Source: Setaria digitata (taxonomy: Eukaryota > Nematoda > Chromadorea > Rhabditida > Setariidae). From it: a stretch of 64,000 nucleotides of DNA. The notes beneath the pieces are model-generated. The model was not told the DNA's origin and made no database searches. It was given only the letters and a program-made list of their open reading frames with translations. Both the position numbers and the translations under genes were made by a program. Shown here one piece after another: positions 36,318 through 51,100 of this stretch (the first letter of the stretch is position 1; each line of letters opens with the position of its first letter). Where the stretch lies: NCBI GenBank assembly GCA_003640385.1, contig RCAB01000014.1:361398-425397 (forward strand), given 5' to 3'.

Positions 36318-39178
36318 CTGAAAAAAAAAGAATTTATCAGCTCAAAAAAAAATCTATCATCTGAACAAAGGAAAAAAGCTTGTGAGGCATAACTTCGAGA
36401 AGTGAATTTCTAAAATCATCGTATTAATGACGAAAGCATGTATCAGAGAATCAAGGAATTCCTTTAGAAAATGGAACCAGAGGCTTTAAAAATCCACTGT
36501 GTGAATGTAAACCAGCAAATAAATAAATGGATGTCTAAAACACGTAATAGTGTTTTAGACATTAATACTGCCATCAGCGTATAAAAGGTGCAAAATATAC
36601 AAGTTCTTTTTCTCATGTAGTGCGTGAAATACATTTTAAATACGAAACTCGTACGTGATCCGTATCGTGTGACAGTGGTCTACCATCTAGCTGCTTAATT
36701 AGTTTGTCTAAGAATGATACAGAAGGTAGACAGAAATTTTAGACAACTACCTAACGTACTCACACTAATCTCGAACGTATTAAAGAAATACAAATGACCC
36801 CAGACAAACCCTACACAAGCTAAACCGCTATTTACCCAGCACACGTGAGTCATATTGCCTGTGCGTGTACATGCGTGTCGTTTGTTGTGGTTCATGTCTG
36901 TGATTGCATAACTGAACGGATTAGTTCACTTATCTGATAACATCAACTGATGGAATCAACCGTGATTACGATCCCTACAGTATCGTTCGGGACTACAGTA
37001 GCAATATCTCTATCATAGTAGTTATGGCATTGATGCTTAAGAAGTGTACAAAATTAAGGTGCAGATGAGATGTGCAATCTTCATTGCAGTTAAGTTGTTA
37101 ACCTGATGACAAATACTAAGAAGTATGGGAAATTTTAGTACTTTGAAAATGTAACAAAAAAGGGTACAGTATAAAGATTACAGTGCAGTATAGAAATGTA
37201 GTATAATATAAAGAAGATATAGTACGATGAGGAAGTATGGTAATGGTATGCTTTCAGTTTCAGTGCTTTCATAGAAATTTCAAATAACACAAAATATGAA
37301 GTAAGCATTTTGAATCATCCATTCATTCCTTTTTTTCGATTAATTCCAGTAAATTCTTCCTACTGCTTTTGACTTAAAAGAATCTTTTTCTTTGATTTAA
37401 ACTTTTTTCCGAAATACCACTGGTAAAAGGAAGCAGAAGTAGTACGGAGCATATTCGTTCTATTACAATAATTTGATTCTAAATACTACGAAGTAAAGGA
37501 ATTAACAATTTGAAACTTGAACTTTTCCTCTTTTTTGTTTCAAAGAAAGAATTAGCTTTTTACCACAAGATACCATTCATTCACTCTGAATCCAGACACC
37601 ATTCATACCTGAATTAGGTAATTCATCCCAAAACTAGGTAATATCCCCCAAAATCAAACAGGATGGAGATCATTTATGCTAGAACCACTGATGAATTTGT
37701 CGAGAATCAGATATCATTCAGCTACAACCAAGCACCTGGTATCAGGTAGCATTAATTCACGAATCATATCCCCCTACAAAACGACAAATTCATGAAACGT
37801 AAGCAGTACTTTATTGCAACTAGTAGCGTTCAAATGACCCAAAACTCGGGTTTTTCCAGAAGACCTCGGTAGGATCTATGAATCGTCAATCACCGTACAA
37901 GTTCAGTAGCAGAACTGACAAAGTTATCATCATAGGTCTCAGCGCAAATCTGAACTCCCTTTTAACCTTCCCATTGCGCTCCTTAACGCTCCGCCACGTA
38001 TACAGGGTGGGGAGACGTCCTTCCAAACGTTTTCTTTCATTCAAACTTCTTTTACTAGCATCAGGTGAAATACTCGCGCATCACTAAAATTTAAAACTAA
38101 AATACTTGAAATGTCGGAAAATTTTATCTGGAAATATCGCAATTCAACAACCCGTTATAACATTCAAGAAAGGTGACAATGAGCACTAGGGAATTTTGAA
38201 ATACTTTTTTACAAAGAACTGAAAAATTTCGCTAACATAATGAAACTAAAACACCAAGCATAAATGAAAATTAACAGAAATGAAATCATATAATAGAAGA
38301 TTCAAAACGTAAGAAATGTACGAAAACTTCTGTTGGTATTCCACACAACTCCCACATCATTAATTTCTTTTGAGAATAATTACTTTGCTTAACATTCCAT
38401 TATTGTAATTAAAATTAATTTTATAAAGAAAAAGGAATCAGACTCCTAAACGAAAACACGAAAGACCAGTGAAATGGAAAATATATGGACAGCACAATAA
38501 AAAACGATTACATAATTGTAATTGAGGGAGATCACCAACTACCAATGGAAATTTCATTATTTCAACCAAACTTTCAAAATTACAGAGAAATTTCAGGAAT
38601 GCTCAGCCCATTTTTATAAGAAAGTCAACTATTTTCTTTTTAAATAAATAAAGTTACATTTTGTTTGCTTGAATACAAAATTATATATTGTAATTATTTG
38701 AAAAGAAATTTGAGAAAGATTAATTTTAAATATTTACTTCAGTAAATTTCTTACTTCACTTATGCATTTGAAATATGAACCAAATCCCAGAATTGAGAAA
38801 AATGTCGAAAAAAAGCGGATCAGGATGCGTTAAAAGGAAAACCATCATTTGGATAAAAGAACAACAAAACTGATAAAGTGATAGGTGTGAAAAACCATCT
38901 TCATTCTATCCATTTATATAAGTTACAAAACCATCTACTTACTGAAGAAATGCTTAATACTGAAACCAAGATTTTAACTCCTGTTTTCGGTCTAGGAGCT
39001 TACATTCATCAACAAATGGCAAGGAGAAGGAATGAGGAAGGAAAAGAAGATATTACGTAATGCTTTAAAAAAAAATAATTCAAACTTTACAATTAAAGCC
39101 AAAAAATTAACAACACAAGTTTTAAATAATCAAAGCGAAAGGAATGTAGAGAAAAAATTTACAAGATTCTCAGGATTA
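36318..39178. other. Intergenic or 5' region of the EGF-like gene
   Basis: It should contain the missing first exon of the EGF-like gene, but no phase-compatible ATG exon was identified. A plus-strand ORF at 38878-39060 (contains TETKILTPVFGLGAYIHQQM) is somewhat coding-like, yet it lacks an ATG and splice partners. The ORF at 37878-38087 has no support. Confidence 0.4.
36531..36562. repeat. Perfect inverted repeat, 13-bp arms, 6-bp loop
   Basis: ATGTCTAAAACAC, loop GTAATA, GTGTTTTAGACAT. Both arms pair perfectly. It is located about 210 bp upstream (minus sense) of the first resolved exon of the EGF-like gene, so it could be in its 5' UTR, first intron or promoter. Confidence 0.85.
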
Positions 39179-42100
39179 TCATGCATAACGATGTAAACAT
39201 GATATGGCTCGAGCAGTTGACAAGCGTACATCGACATCGTGATCTTTTAGCAGTAACATCAATCCTGAAAAGCAACAGAGATAAAATAATAAGAAATTAT
39301 CGTTATTACCTCGAAATTACTCAACGGAAAGTGCTGAGAAAATTATGTGGAGCACGATTAAAAATATTCAAATAAATTTTTCCGTTAATTAACTCTTGGG
39401 AATTTAAATATCCAGACTATTTCCTCGTCCTTCACTATTTCATTAAATGAAACTGTGCTACCGCAAATCACTAAAGCTGATCACAACGAAACCATAAGCC
39501 ACTTAACACCTTAAAACGAAGACTAATTAAAAAAAAAAAAACAAAACAAAACAAAATAAAACTCACCGGCAAATATTAATTCTTTCGAAACAGTGCTTCG
39601 TAGTTCTGGTGTTAAATCACCCAACAAATAACCCGTCATATGAGCAGCGTTCGCACGAATGCGACACGATGTACTTTTGAAATAATTATTACAGCTCAGT
39701 GCATAATAGTTAATACGATCGGGAAATGAAAAAGCCTAAAATAGATTTTCCTAGCAATCAATATTATGCTAGAAATACAAATGTTCAAGGAATAATTTAA
39801 AGTAGCTTCATACAACTATTTAATCTGCAGACCAGTGAACCAGTTTAAATGAATAAATAAGAAATGGTATCTTCTACCTTCAGAAATTATTTTGAAAGTT
39901 TAAAAGTGATATTTCATGTGGTCGTACTAATTTTTTACTTAATATACTGCTATTAAGTAAGCTGACGTAAAGTCGAAACATTTTAGATATAAAAGAAATA
40001 TTGTTTTAAAAACCAAAAGTTGAAATAGTGATCCGAAAAAAGAAATTATTTATGGAAGACAAAAAGTTATAATAAAAAGATAAAAATAGTTCTTTTCATC
40101 TGCAACTTGAGAAGCAGTACTACTAATAAAGTTAAATCAAATATAATATCTTTATTAAATCTTTTTCATACTGGAAAGATTCTCACTCTTTTATACAGAT
40201 AGAAAAAAACACATGTAACAGAAATATAAATTGTATAAATCTTAATAGCTTACCAGTTTCACACTGAATTCTTTTAGAAATTGGCGATAATTATAGCACT
40301 GTTCATCGACTTTTAGCTCCCGTTCAATTAATGATGCCAAAGAATCCGAATTTAGCAAAGAGCATACCGATACAAGGCATCGTGCGCACATCTAAAAAAA
40401 AATATTTCATAAAATCATATGCATTCCAAACTTCGTTCCCTAATAATAAAGCATGAGTAAGTTATATCAATTATTTGGACGTCATCAGAAAAAATAATCT
40501 AAATTAACTTCATTGCCGTGTAAAAATAATACAAGTCAGAGAATACTAGGCCATCAATTCTAACTTCACTGGATGTTAACAAACACTGACAGAGCAACTC
40601 AAAATTCCAATCCTAATACCATTTCATTATGATTGTCATATACTAAATTATTATTCCCATAATTAACAACACACATAATAAATCAATCCCATAATTTAGT
40701 AACACTCCGCTTCACTGATATCCTTGACAAATTGGCCGTTAAAATTCACAAACTTAAGAATCCGCAGGAAGTTAAATCTTACCTGCTTAACTTGATCCTC
40801 TTCATCATTCAAATGTAAAACAATTGAGACAATATTTACAAGTAATTGTTCGCGATATGCATCACAACTGCCCACACGCTGACCTAATTCACCAAATAAA
40901 CTGAATGATACGGCACGCAATGCACTACTTTCCTAAAATTAATTTTCCATTAATCAAATGGAAGAAATAAAAGGACAGAGCTAGTAAGAAAAAACAACTC
41001 GTAGTTGGCCCTATATGACATTGCTGTTCCTCGATAAAGACTGATGCCCGGACAGAATTATGATAGGTAAAGAGTCTTAACATTAATTGATCTAACTTAT
41101 AAGAAATAAATTTTAAAGATTCGATACTTTTTCAAAACATGGTCTTAATTTCAGAAGTACATTCGAGAGTATATTCTCCAAATGCATATTCGATACACGT
41201 GTAGAAAGTTTATTGAGTGCGTTAACTGCTTCCATTGCAATCTGAAACAGCACCCCTAATCAAAACACAGCAAAGTTTTAGTCGATTAGAACCATTGTTT
41301 ACAATTCGTTATTACACACCATTGAATTCGTTCTATTAAGAAATATGCTACGTTACTATTATGGTGTTTAATTACCCATCAATATGGTTGAATAAATATA
41401 AATAATTAATTATGCAGATATGTGGCGAGATTACACAAGTGAGAAAGAATGTGGGAAAAACTTCTTCCGCTTAGAATTAAAGAAAAATAAAACAATTAAT
41501 AATAAATAAATATAATGAACCTCATCACGCCGATCACCGCTATCATCTAATCCGGCCATTGCTGCTTGTATTGCATCCGAAGAATACTTGTTCAAGATGG
41601 AATCATTGCAGCAAGCCAAATCACCAAGTCCACGTACCGCTAACTTAAGATAAGAAAATTCTGCATAATATTTCCATAAAGTAGGTTTCCTAACATCAAT
41701 ATCCATTATTCACATAAAAATTTCTATAACTTACTTTCCGGATCTTCAAATTACGATCTTCTAATGCCTTCATTAAACTTGCAATTAACGCTTCAAGAAG
41801 CTTATTATCTGCTTCACCTTCTTCATCAGGGCATCTGAAAAGAGTAATGCGTTGCAGTCCCATGAGCTGTTTAGTAACTGAATAAAATCCTTAAGCATAA
41901 AAATAAAAAATAACACCATACAGAATATTAATATGCACCGTTTAGTTAAAGCAGACAAAACAGCTACAGCAGCAATACGATATGCATCACTAGGAGATTG
42001 CATTCGTGGCATCATTAATGTTACAAGTGGCCGTATCCATTCAGGGCGATGCTCACTTACTGAACGAGTCAAAACTGCTATCTATAAAAAGAGATCAGAA

Positions 42101-45100
42101 ATTAAAAAGAAATCAGATCAAATAATACATTTAAAAATAACTGCATAAATAATTATTTGACATGTTTCTGTTACCTCAAATTAGTTTTATAGCCTGGATA
42201 TAAATGGAATAAATGAAAAGATGTTTATGATTAAAAAACCTTAAATACTAACACCATTCGTAAAATGTAGTGTATCAACGCAATCACTCCATGCACGTTC
42301 TGAATTCATCTTTTCAACGATTGCGTCATCAAGTGTTCGAAGAAAAAGACTTCGCAAAGCCTGAGAAGCAAGAGCAGCTGGTGTAGAGGACAAACGGCGT
42401 AATTCAGGAGTAATGATCAATGATTTTGCTCCTAAAGTTGAATTAAAAAATTATTAAGTATACTAAAAATTTGGAAATAAGAAGATAAAGAAAGTAAGGA
42501 TATCAAATTCTAATAAATATAAATAAGTTTTGATAAGAAAGCTAGAAGGCCAAATATACTACTAGTCTCGCTATTGAAATTATTACGCAATCATCCAGGC
42601 CCCTTACCATCTTTTTCTTTCATCAGTACAGGATACTGAGTATCAACAACAGCTGCAAGGAATTGTAGCAATGCTGCTAAAATATTCGGAATACGCTTAA
42701 GCAGTTCTACTTCTGGCTCACCGGCCTAAAATGCATAACGAGAACTGCTCCTTAATTTTCAGCATTTCCAAAAAATCGAAAAAAAAAAGCTGCTAAAATT
42801 TGATTGACTTAACAGAACTAAATGTTACGATGAAATTTACGATGAGATATTCAAAAAGAAAATTGCCTTAATAATTTCGGTAATCGCTGCTGCTAATGTG
42901 CAAACTTCAGGCTTTACAATTTTTACTGATGATCCAGCACCAGTATCTAAAACTTCAAATGGCACTTCAGATGTCTCTGATGAGTCACATCCCGTCGTTA
43001 TTAACTCCAACAAATAATCAGCAATCAATGGGAATAGAGAACGATCATGTGACATCGTATGCCATGCATCAATCATTGATCTAAACCAACACGAAAAATT
43101 GGGTGTTATTATTTAAAATTCTGTTACGAAATATGACTAAAATATTTCTTCGTTCTCATATACTATAATTAATCCATTCCAGTATACTTTATAGTTGTAG
43201 ACATGTTAGCAAACTCAGGAAGAGAACTAATAACTTCATTAGCCCATCTATGCTTTCTCCAAATATTTCAATATCACCACAGAACCGAATTCGGTGCTAA
43301 TTCATCGTATATATTTAATAGTAAGATTTTTGGATACTCACACAGAATACGGTAGTGGCTTCGCCAGCATAACGTCAATACATGCATAAAGCTGATGATA
43401 TGCAAACGCTATTAAAGCTGCCAGTAAATCGGTATATGTTTGAACACAAGCATGAATATCTGGCAATTTATTTAACAATGTTGTCACTAGCGTATCAGCC
43501 TGCAGAAGATGATACCTATTGTTTTACTTTAAGAAATATGAACTTCAATTTAACTTTTCAGGAAGATAAAAAAACTTATATTCAAGCTGAACAGCTAAGC
43601 AATTTACCTCGGCAGAAAGCGTATCACCTCGATGTGTGAGGATGCTAGTAAGTAACTGAGCACCAGCAGAACTGACTTGACTTTGACGATCATTAAGCAT
43701 GCCAAATAAACCCGATAAATATGTTTGTAACTGGGACTGTGGTAAACGACTGTCCGTAATCTGCAAGAAAATTATAAACTGAAGAAATAAGGGTAAAAAG
43801 ACACTCACTGAATTAGTTTTATCACTTAGTTTTACTAAAATGACAACTTAATTGACCTCAAATATTTTTTTAGCAAGCGAAATGAGTATTTAACAAAAAA
43901 AAATCTACATGCTACTTACATCAGCCATAACCTTCACCGCTTTTCGTGAAAGCATGCCCTCCAACTTGCCTTCATCGCCGAGATACTCTTTGATAAAAAC
44001 AACTGGATCAAATAAAGTATTATCGATACTGTCTCGGGAAAGACCTAAAAATATAACTATTCTATCCATCAAGATTAACAAAATGTTAGTCATGGAAACT
44101 ATGCCCCAACACACTTTTATTTTCAAAAGGCTAAAATAACTTCGAGACCTTTATAGACATGAGCTAATCGAAATGTCCAGTAAACAGCGCGTAACGCAGC
44201 ATGACGAACAGCGCATAATGAATCAGCAATTCGTGGTACCAATCGAGCTAACAATGATGACATCGGTCCAAACTCACTCGCACGCTAAATTAAAATAAAT
44301 TCAAAATTTAACATTGCTTAAGGTGCCAAAAGTTGTGTCTTAGAGTAAATTATATTTTTCATCAATTAACAGTTATTTATAACAGAAAATCTCTTTTATA
44401 CAAACCACAAAATTCACTGAAAACTGAAATTATACTTAAAAAGCACTTACACCCAATGCAAAATCTCTAGCATGCTCAAAATAAACTGTAAGAACACGTA
44501 ATGTAGCATCAACGGCTCGTAAACGCTCATGATCAGCAACAGAGGCGTAATACGGTTGGAAAAGCTGAAAAAATATTCCGAAAAGTCAAAAATTACTAAC
44601 TTTTTCTAGACGATAAAATATCTCAAATATCATGAAATTCAAAAAATTCGCAGTTTTCCAGTTCTTTCTACAGTATTCGCTTATATGTAAGTAAAATAAA
44701 AGATGGAAATTCTAAATTTGAAATAAAAAATGTTACTGTGGTTCCTATTTTATCCACATCTCACATATGAGTTGTCTAATCTCTATATTTTAAGACATTT
44801 TCAATCCTGTCCTACTTTCTTGTCATAAAGAAACTGCATAATCTCTTCACTCTGATATGGAATAGATAAAGTTTTCGTGCTACATTTAAATCAACTGCCA
44901 ACTACCTTAGATCAGAGGCCGAAAAATTACTCTCAGCCAGAGAGAATAAAGTTGACCAGTTCGAGATAGCAGTAATTAAAACTTATCCGCAATGAAATTC
45001 TTAAATCTTAGTGAAGAATTTAATTCCAAATAAACAACCAAATTGTTACATGCCGAGTCCCCTACTAATACCTAAAGCCTAAATCGAATGAAATATAAAA

Positions 45101-48100
45101 CGATAGGGCATACCTTTAGCAGATGCGTGACTGTATCAACGACCGCTTTTTTTTTGACTATTTGTTCAATTGCTGCATGGTACTGATTTACTGTTGCCTC
45201 CATCATTGTTGAACTTTCATCATCATCAATCTAAAAATTAAACTGCTTCTTGTAAACATTTTTCTAAATTAACGTAGAATTAGGCCAATTTTCTATGGTC
45301 TCTATAGAAGATCAAAATGAGCAAAAATTTACATCTACAATAGATAGAAAAGAACAGTACTTCAAAAATGTTTTCAAAAAGAAAATCTTCAAAAAAGCAA
45401 ACATTTAAGAAACCATCTGAAACTACTGTTACCCTTAAATCTGTTGACCAGTGAAATATGTTTGATTTGTTAAATTAATTCAGTCATGTTGGATATGCGA
45501 CTAACCATATATAATTCATTCGATATACTAAACCCGTGAGTGAGTTTGCAACATGAAGCATGCTAACACGAGTACCGAGGTAAGATGGTATAGATTTATT
45601 GAAAAAAATTGACCGTGTTTTTCGATAAAATGTATAACTCAGCTTCGGAAAAAGCTGCTTTAATTTCAGTAAATGAAGTCCTAATGTCAAAAGAGGCTAA
45701 CAGTTTTTAAGCCACTTCGTTCTCGACAGAGTGGGAAAGTGTGATTTGTTAGAACATAACCAATTTGCCAAATATCATCATCAGACAACGCAGGATCCAA
45801 CGCACTAAAATTAAGAAAAGCAATAGAAATTTATAACACAGGCAACAATGCAACCTTACACAATTCGAAAATAAGGTGATTCACTTCAATCTCTAATATT
45901 CACTATATTTTATTTCTTTCACTAAAATTTAAAAATGCAGTAGTACTAACAAATAAATTTAATGCTATAAAAGTAGCTAATTTGAAGTGTGAAAATTTAA
46001 AGAAAAATAGGACGCAACTAACACTAAAGCAGCAACTGCTTTACCAGCAAGCAGTCTCACAGAATTTGACAAGGTTTCCGGTGATTCACATTCAATATAC
46101 TCCTGAAATCAATTGATTATGATACTTATGAAAAAAAAAAAAAAAAAAAAAAAAAAAACATTTCTAAAAAATAGCATAACGTAATGTATTGCTAAATGAT
46201 TGATAACTATGAAAGTAAGTTCATTTTTTGCAGGACATCATTCACATGTGTGCAATTACGTGATAAAGTAACAAACTAACTTTAATATGGTTCAAAAGTT
46301 CTGTACGAGATTCCAAATGATATTCTGTTATTAGATGAGTCGGACTCACTGATACCGCAATTAAATATATTGTTTCCAATAAAGCTTCTTTAACAACAAC
46401 ATCTTGCTAGAAATTATTTATTGCGTATTTAAACAAAATTTATTCGAATGAAACTGATTTCTCCATTCCTTTCCTTGGTTGTTTCCCTTCCCACAAAAGC
46501 AAATCTACTGTTATGTTAGAGTTTAACCTGTTAAGGATAATTTAATTTATGTGCTAGTAAAACTATCAATAATGGAAACCATCCAGTCATTATTAATTAA
46601 CAGTATGAAAATTAAACTGAGGAAAAGTACTACTAGTTCAAAAAAAGGAAGTCTCAAAAACTGATTCCGAAAAGAAGGCTCAACTTGATAAAAGCTAACG
46701 TTGAAGATTGCAACCTTTGGATTTTCCAAATATCGCCGTAAAAATACAAATACGGTCTGTTCAAGTCTTTGGGTGACAACGTCCGTTGGACAATAATAAA
46801 TAACGTAACCTAAAAAAAAAATCAGGAAAATTTCATGATAAAAAGTACTGTGGAATAATTTCTTTTATGCCATTTTTCTAAGAAAAAATTTTGAAAACAC
46901 AAATCATACCATAACTAAGCATGATGGTAGCACGCAAGTTAACCATCTCCTGATCGCTGTATTGTTTGTATGGTATAGCATCCTGAACACATAAAACTTC
47001 GAAATTCACAGTTATATTCGGATGATGAGGTAGAAAAAAATACTTTACTTTGCAAGTGAAAGTTCGGTATTATATCTGAGAAAATTTATCACCTTAATAA
47101 ATCCAAACAATCCGGAACTTTTTTTGAAATTCTCCCATTTGGCAATATTTTCCAATTCTGTGAGCACCAAATCAGTATGGGTAGTCGCGCAATAACCTAC
47201 TGCTTGAGCACAACCTGTACGTTCAGCTTGATATGCATGTGATGTTGAACGGAACAGCAAAACAAGATGGTCAACAACGAAGCTTGTATTTGTTGATGAT
47301 GCCAAAGCAGCACCGAGACATCGCATTAGAAATGCCTAAGAAGTTATTTCCAAGACTAATGGACAAATCGAAAGAATTTACCACTTATCGAACCATTACG
47401 TAGTAGTTTTGTCCTAAGTGCAACTTCAGAAAGGTAATCTCAAAGTGGTACCAGTTATTCGACTGAAAATTAATAAACCTAAATGAAAAATAGCAAAATT
47501 CACTAAGTCACCATAATACCTGTATAATTAACAAACAATGGACATCGATTACTAAAATGATATTAATCCTTACACTGATCTTTAAATAGATTTCATTATG
47601 AAGGTAATAAATTTCAAACTTCTAGCAATGCTTTCTGAAATAGAGAGGATTTCTTATGATTTCACTTCATATGCAAAAAGTCTAAAATGCTAACTTTTTC
47701 TTCCGGTATATCAGTATACAAGTTAAACTGTTTTCCCATAGCAGCTGCAAGCGTGCAGCGCCATTCGCCATCGTTTACATTTCTCAAACATAAATCTAAC
47801 AAATCAAGTACATGTGCATGCCATCGTGCAATACGCGCAAGACGAAGCTCGCAAATATCATTTCTACCTCCCTCCATCGTATTATTAAGGGTACCTGGTG
47901 GCGATAAACCTAAAATTAGTATAAATGGATTAAAAGAGAAGAAAGTTCGAAATGAAGAACCCACATATTTTTATTCTTTTCTAACTTTATCATAAAATAG
48001 TTCTAATGTCCAGCTATCCGGAATATCCGGAACTGGCTAGTCAAACTGCTTCAAGATGAAAAACTAAAAATACCCTTTAATATCACAAGCAATTCCTCGC

Positions 48101-51100
48101 AACGTCTTGGTAGAACATCTCGCAGCGAATTATGAAACCATGAAGCGAGAATACTTAATAACCGCAATCCTTCTGCGGCTCGTTTCGAAAGTATCAGATT
48201 AAGCGGTGCATTATTCAGACACGTTATAAGTCGAGAAAATACTTGCAGATTGCCGGCAACATGTGCTAAAAGAAAGAATATTTTGTGTCTAAAAATTAAA
48301 ATATTTACCCAAGAGTGAAATCTCTTATTTCAAAAGTTCTCTGTTGAAGTTTCTCTTTACTGTAAGTCTATTTTATATTATTTAGCACTTACGGCTTTCA
48401 AAACCCTTTCCATAGTCCGGTTTTTCTCCATTCTCGATTGTTCGTTCGGCAAGAATCCTAATGCACTTGAAGATATCAGTCAATGCTATGTTATATTCTT
48501 GAACGCAAATGAATTCGAATAAATATGGCCAAAGCAGCTGCAATAAAATACCATGAAATCGTCTCTGGGATAATATTTGTGATAATACAAATTTAATAGT
48601 TGTAGAAATTATCAGGCGACAAGTTAGCCTAAAGATAAAATGCTATTTCTACCAAACAAGACTTACATTAACTACTATTTAATACTAAATACTAAGTTCA
48701 TCACACATCGCAATGGGTAAGATTACTGCGAATATAATAATTACCTTTACGATTATGTAATAAAAACTGATCTGCATATATGCCATAAGATTTTGGAATG
48801 TGACTTGAGTACACCTTTATAACTCGTCATTAAACAGTACTACTACCAGTAGTACCAGTAATCTCTCAATGGTACTTTAATCAGTTAAACTAACATTATG
48901 AGCTGTCAAAGAAGTTTTAGCTATAGTTTGCAACGCTTGTCCACACTGTGTCCGCAAATGTGCCGCACTATCTGCTGCTTCCATTTCTAAGGGAAAGATT
49001 GCCTTCTTAGTCTAAAAATAAGCAAAGTTCGAAATTTTCTAAAATTATGATACAAATTACTGGAAAATTTCTAGTAGTAGAAATGCCCTGACACATCGAA
49101 GTATTTATTTTCCTAGCTCTTGTTTGAGGTTCTTCAATGAATGTGTAAACTTTAATAAAAATTAATAAGGTCGGTCAAGCCGATAATAATTGTCTTTATA
49201 ATATCTCATAGTTAACTAAAACAACCATTTAATAAACACCGAGAATAATAAAGAAGACAAACCTTTTAAACTCATATATGCAAAACACAAAAATTTACCG
49301 TCTCATCCTCCTGCACGATAAGATTTTTTACCAAAAATATAATCACATTATTGCCACCTTCCACATCTATATATTCATGATCAGCTAATGCCACACATAG
49401 CTGACACATTGCTTTCTTAACTCGAATACTTAGCAACCCTTCACTACCGGCAAGTAATATCGGTTTCAGACCAAGAATTACCAAAGAACGTTTATCTTCT
49501 ATATATGGCCCTGAATTCAATTTTTATTATTTATATAATAAACGGTGCATATAATTTTTACAAATAGAATGTTAACCAAACATCGTTCTTAAGAAACTAA
49601 TCCCAATCGCAAATTCATACTAAACTATTCCTCGTTAAAATGACAAATAATCTTTAAAAACACTTTAAATCATGTCTTATTGATTAAGTGAACATACAAA
49701 TCACTTAAATCTTACTAAAAGAAAAAAGTGAAAATTAATTAACTTGAAACTACCGGCAGAATTAAGAAGATGTCTTAGAATGTTGATAGCACCCAATTTC
49801 GAACTATCCTGCATACTCTGCATTTTGTGCAACAAGTAATATACTATTTTATCGGCAAAACGCGTTGCTGAAATGAGCACTATAAATGAATGAAAATTAA
49901 AAACATATACCCATGCCAAGCAGATATGCATGCAACTTAAAATTTTCTTTAAAACGCAATCTTTGTTTTACACGTGCAGAATCTCATATCATTATTTTTT
50001 TTAAGCTTGAAAAAAAAAAAAAAAAAGGGAATACTTTAATAGTTTACTCATGGTTTAATAAACTGCAAACAAATTCAGAGAAATAGTTTTAAATCTTGTT
50101 CAAAACTTTTGTAATTTATCAAATCTCAAAAGAGAATTAGCGCGAAGAAAATATGATGCAAAAAGGAATGAATGAAGAGTTAAACTCCCCATGCGAGTAA
50201 CTACTTACACAATAATAACAGAATAAGCTGTAATAGGACGTGCCTATCCATACAACGAGGATGAGATTCTAGAAATTACTACATGAAATGTGGTACAAAC
50301 AACAAATATTTTAAAAAAAATACTAATAATAATAAGTAACAAATAAAAAAAAATATACTCAGGAATTAGAATCCACTCAAAAATTTCATAGAGATGAACT
50401 TAGATGAATAAACATAACTGCTATTTAGATGAGTAAACATGACTGAAACACCAGTTAATTTTGAAAAACATTTCAAAATTCCTGCCAAATTCTTTAAAAG
50501 TTAAACAAATATGGAAATATGTTCCTGCTTAAATTACTGGATTCTTTCGTCACATACACAAAAAAAGTACTCGAAAGTTAAAAGCCCATGTATATGAAAT
50601 GGAAACTGATACTTATTTTACTAACCCAATTATATCAAAATTAGAGTCAAATCTTGTAAAACAGATGGACATTGGAAAGTACAGCAGAACTTCAAGAAGT
50701 TTGGAAGATCCGATGCTTCTTGGGTATAATGTTTTTCCAAATATCGTAAAATGATGCGCAGATTCAATGAAATCACATACTAGTCATTAGTCAACTACAG
50801 ATAATAAAAATCAGAAAAAACGAAAAGTTTATAAATGCTTGAAAAGGATATTACGTGAAGGACTATTAAAATCAATGAAAATGAATTAACGAAATGAATA
50901 AGGAAAATCTTAAATGAAAAATGAAAATAACAATTTCTAACCGGCAACATGAAAACAACGAAATGCTTCGCTTTGGTTATGCATTGAAACATTAGAAGCG
51001 ACAGTTTGTTCAGCAACCGAATATACCAACGGGAATAACGCATTCAAGATATCTTCCAAATATGCATCTAACGGACAGCTTTCATCAGCACATGCCGCTT

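Noticed and set aside
37878..38087. Arg/Leu-rich plus-strand ORF
   Set aside because: No domain, no splice signals, no counterpart nearby.
38878..39375. Two plus-strand ORFs downstream of MROH1
   Set aside because: The second overlaps and mirrors the terminal exon of MROH1 (39264-39179); the first has no ATG and no partner exon.
41933..42148. Plus-strand ORF opposite MROH1 exons
   Set aside because: Antisense shadow of the exon 42081-41939.
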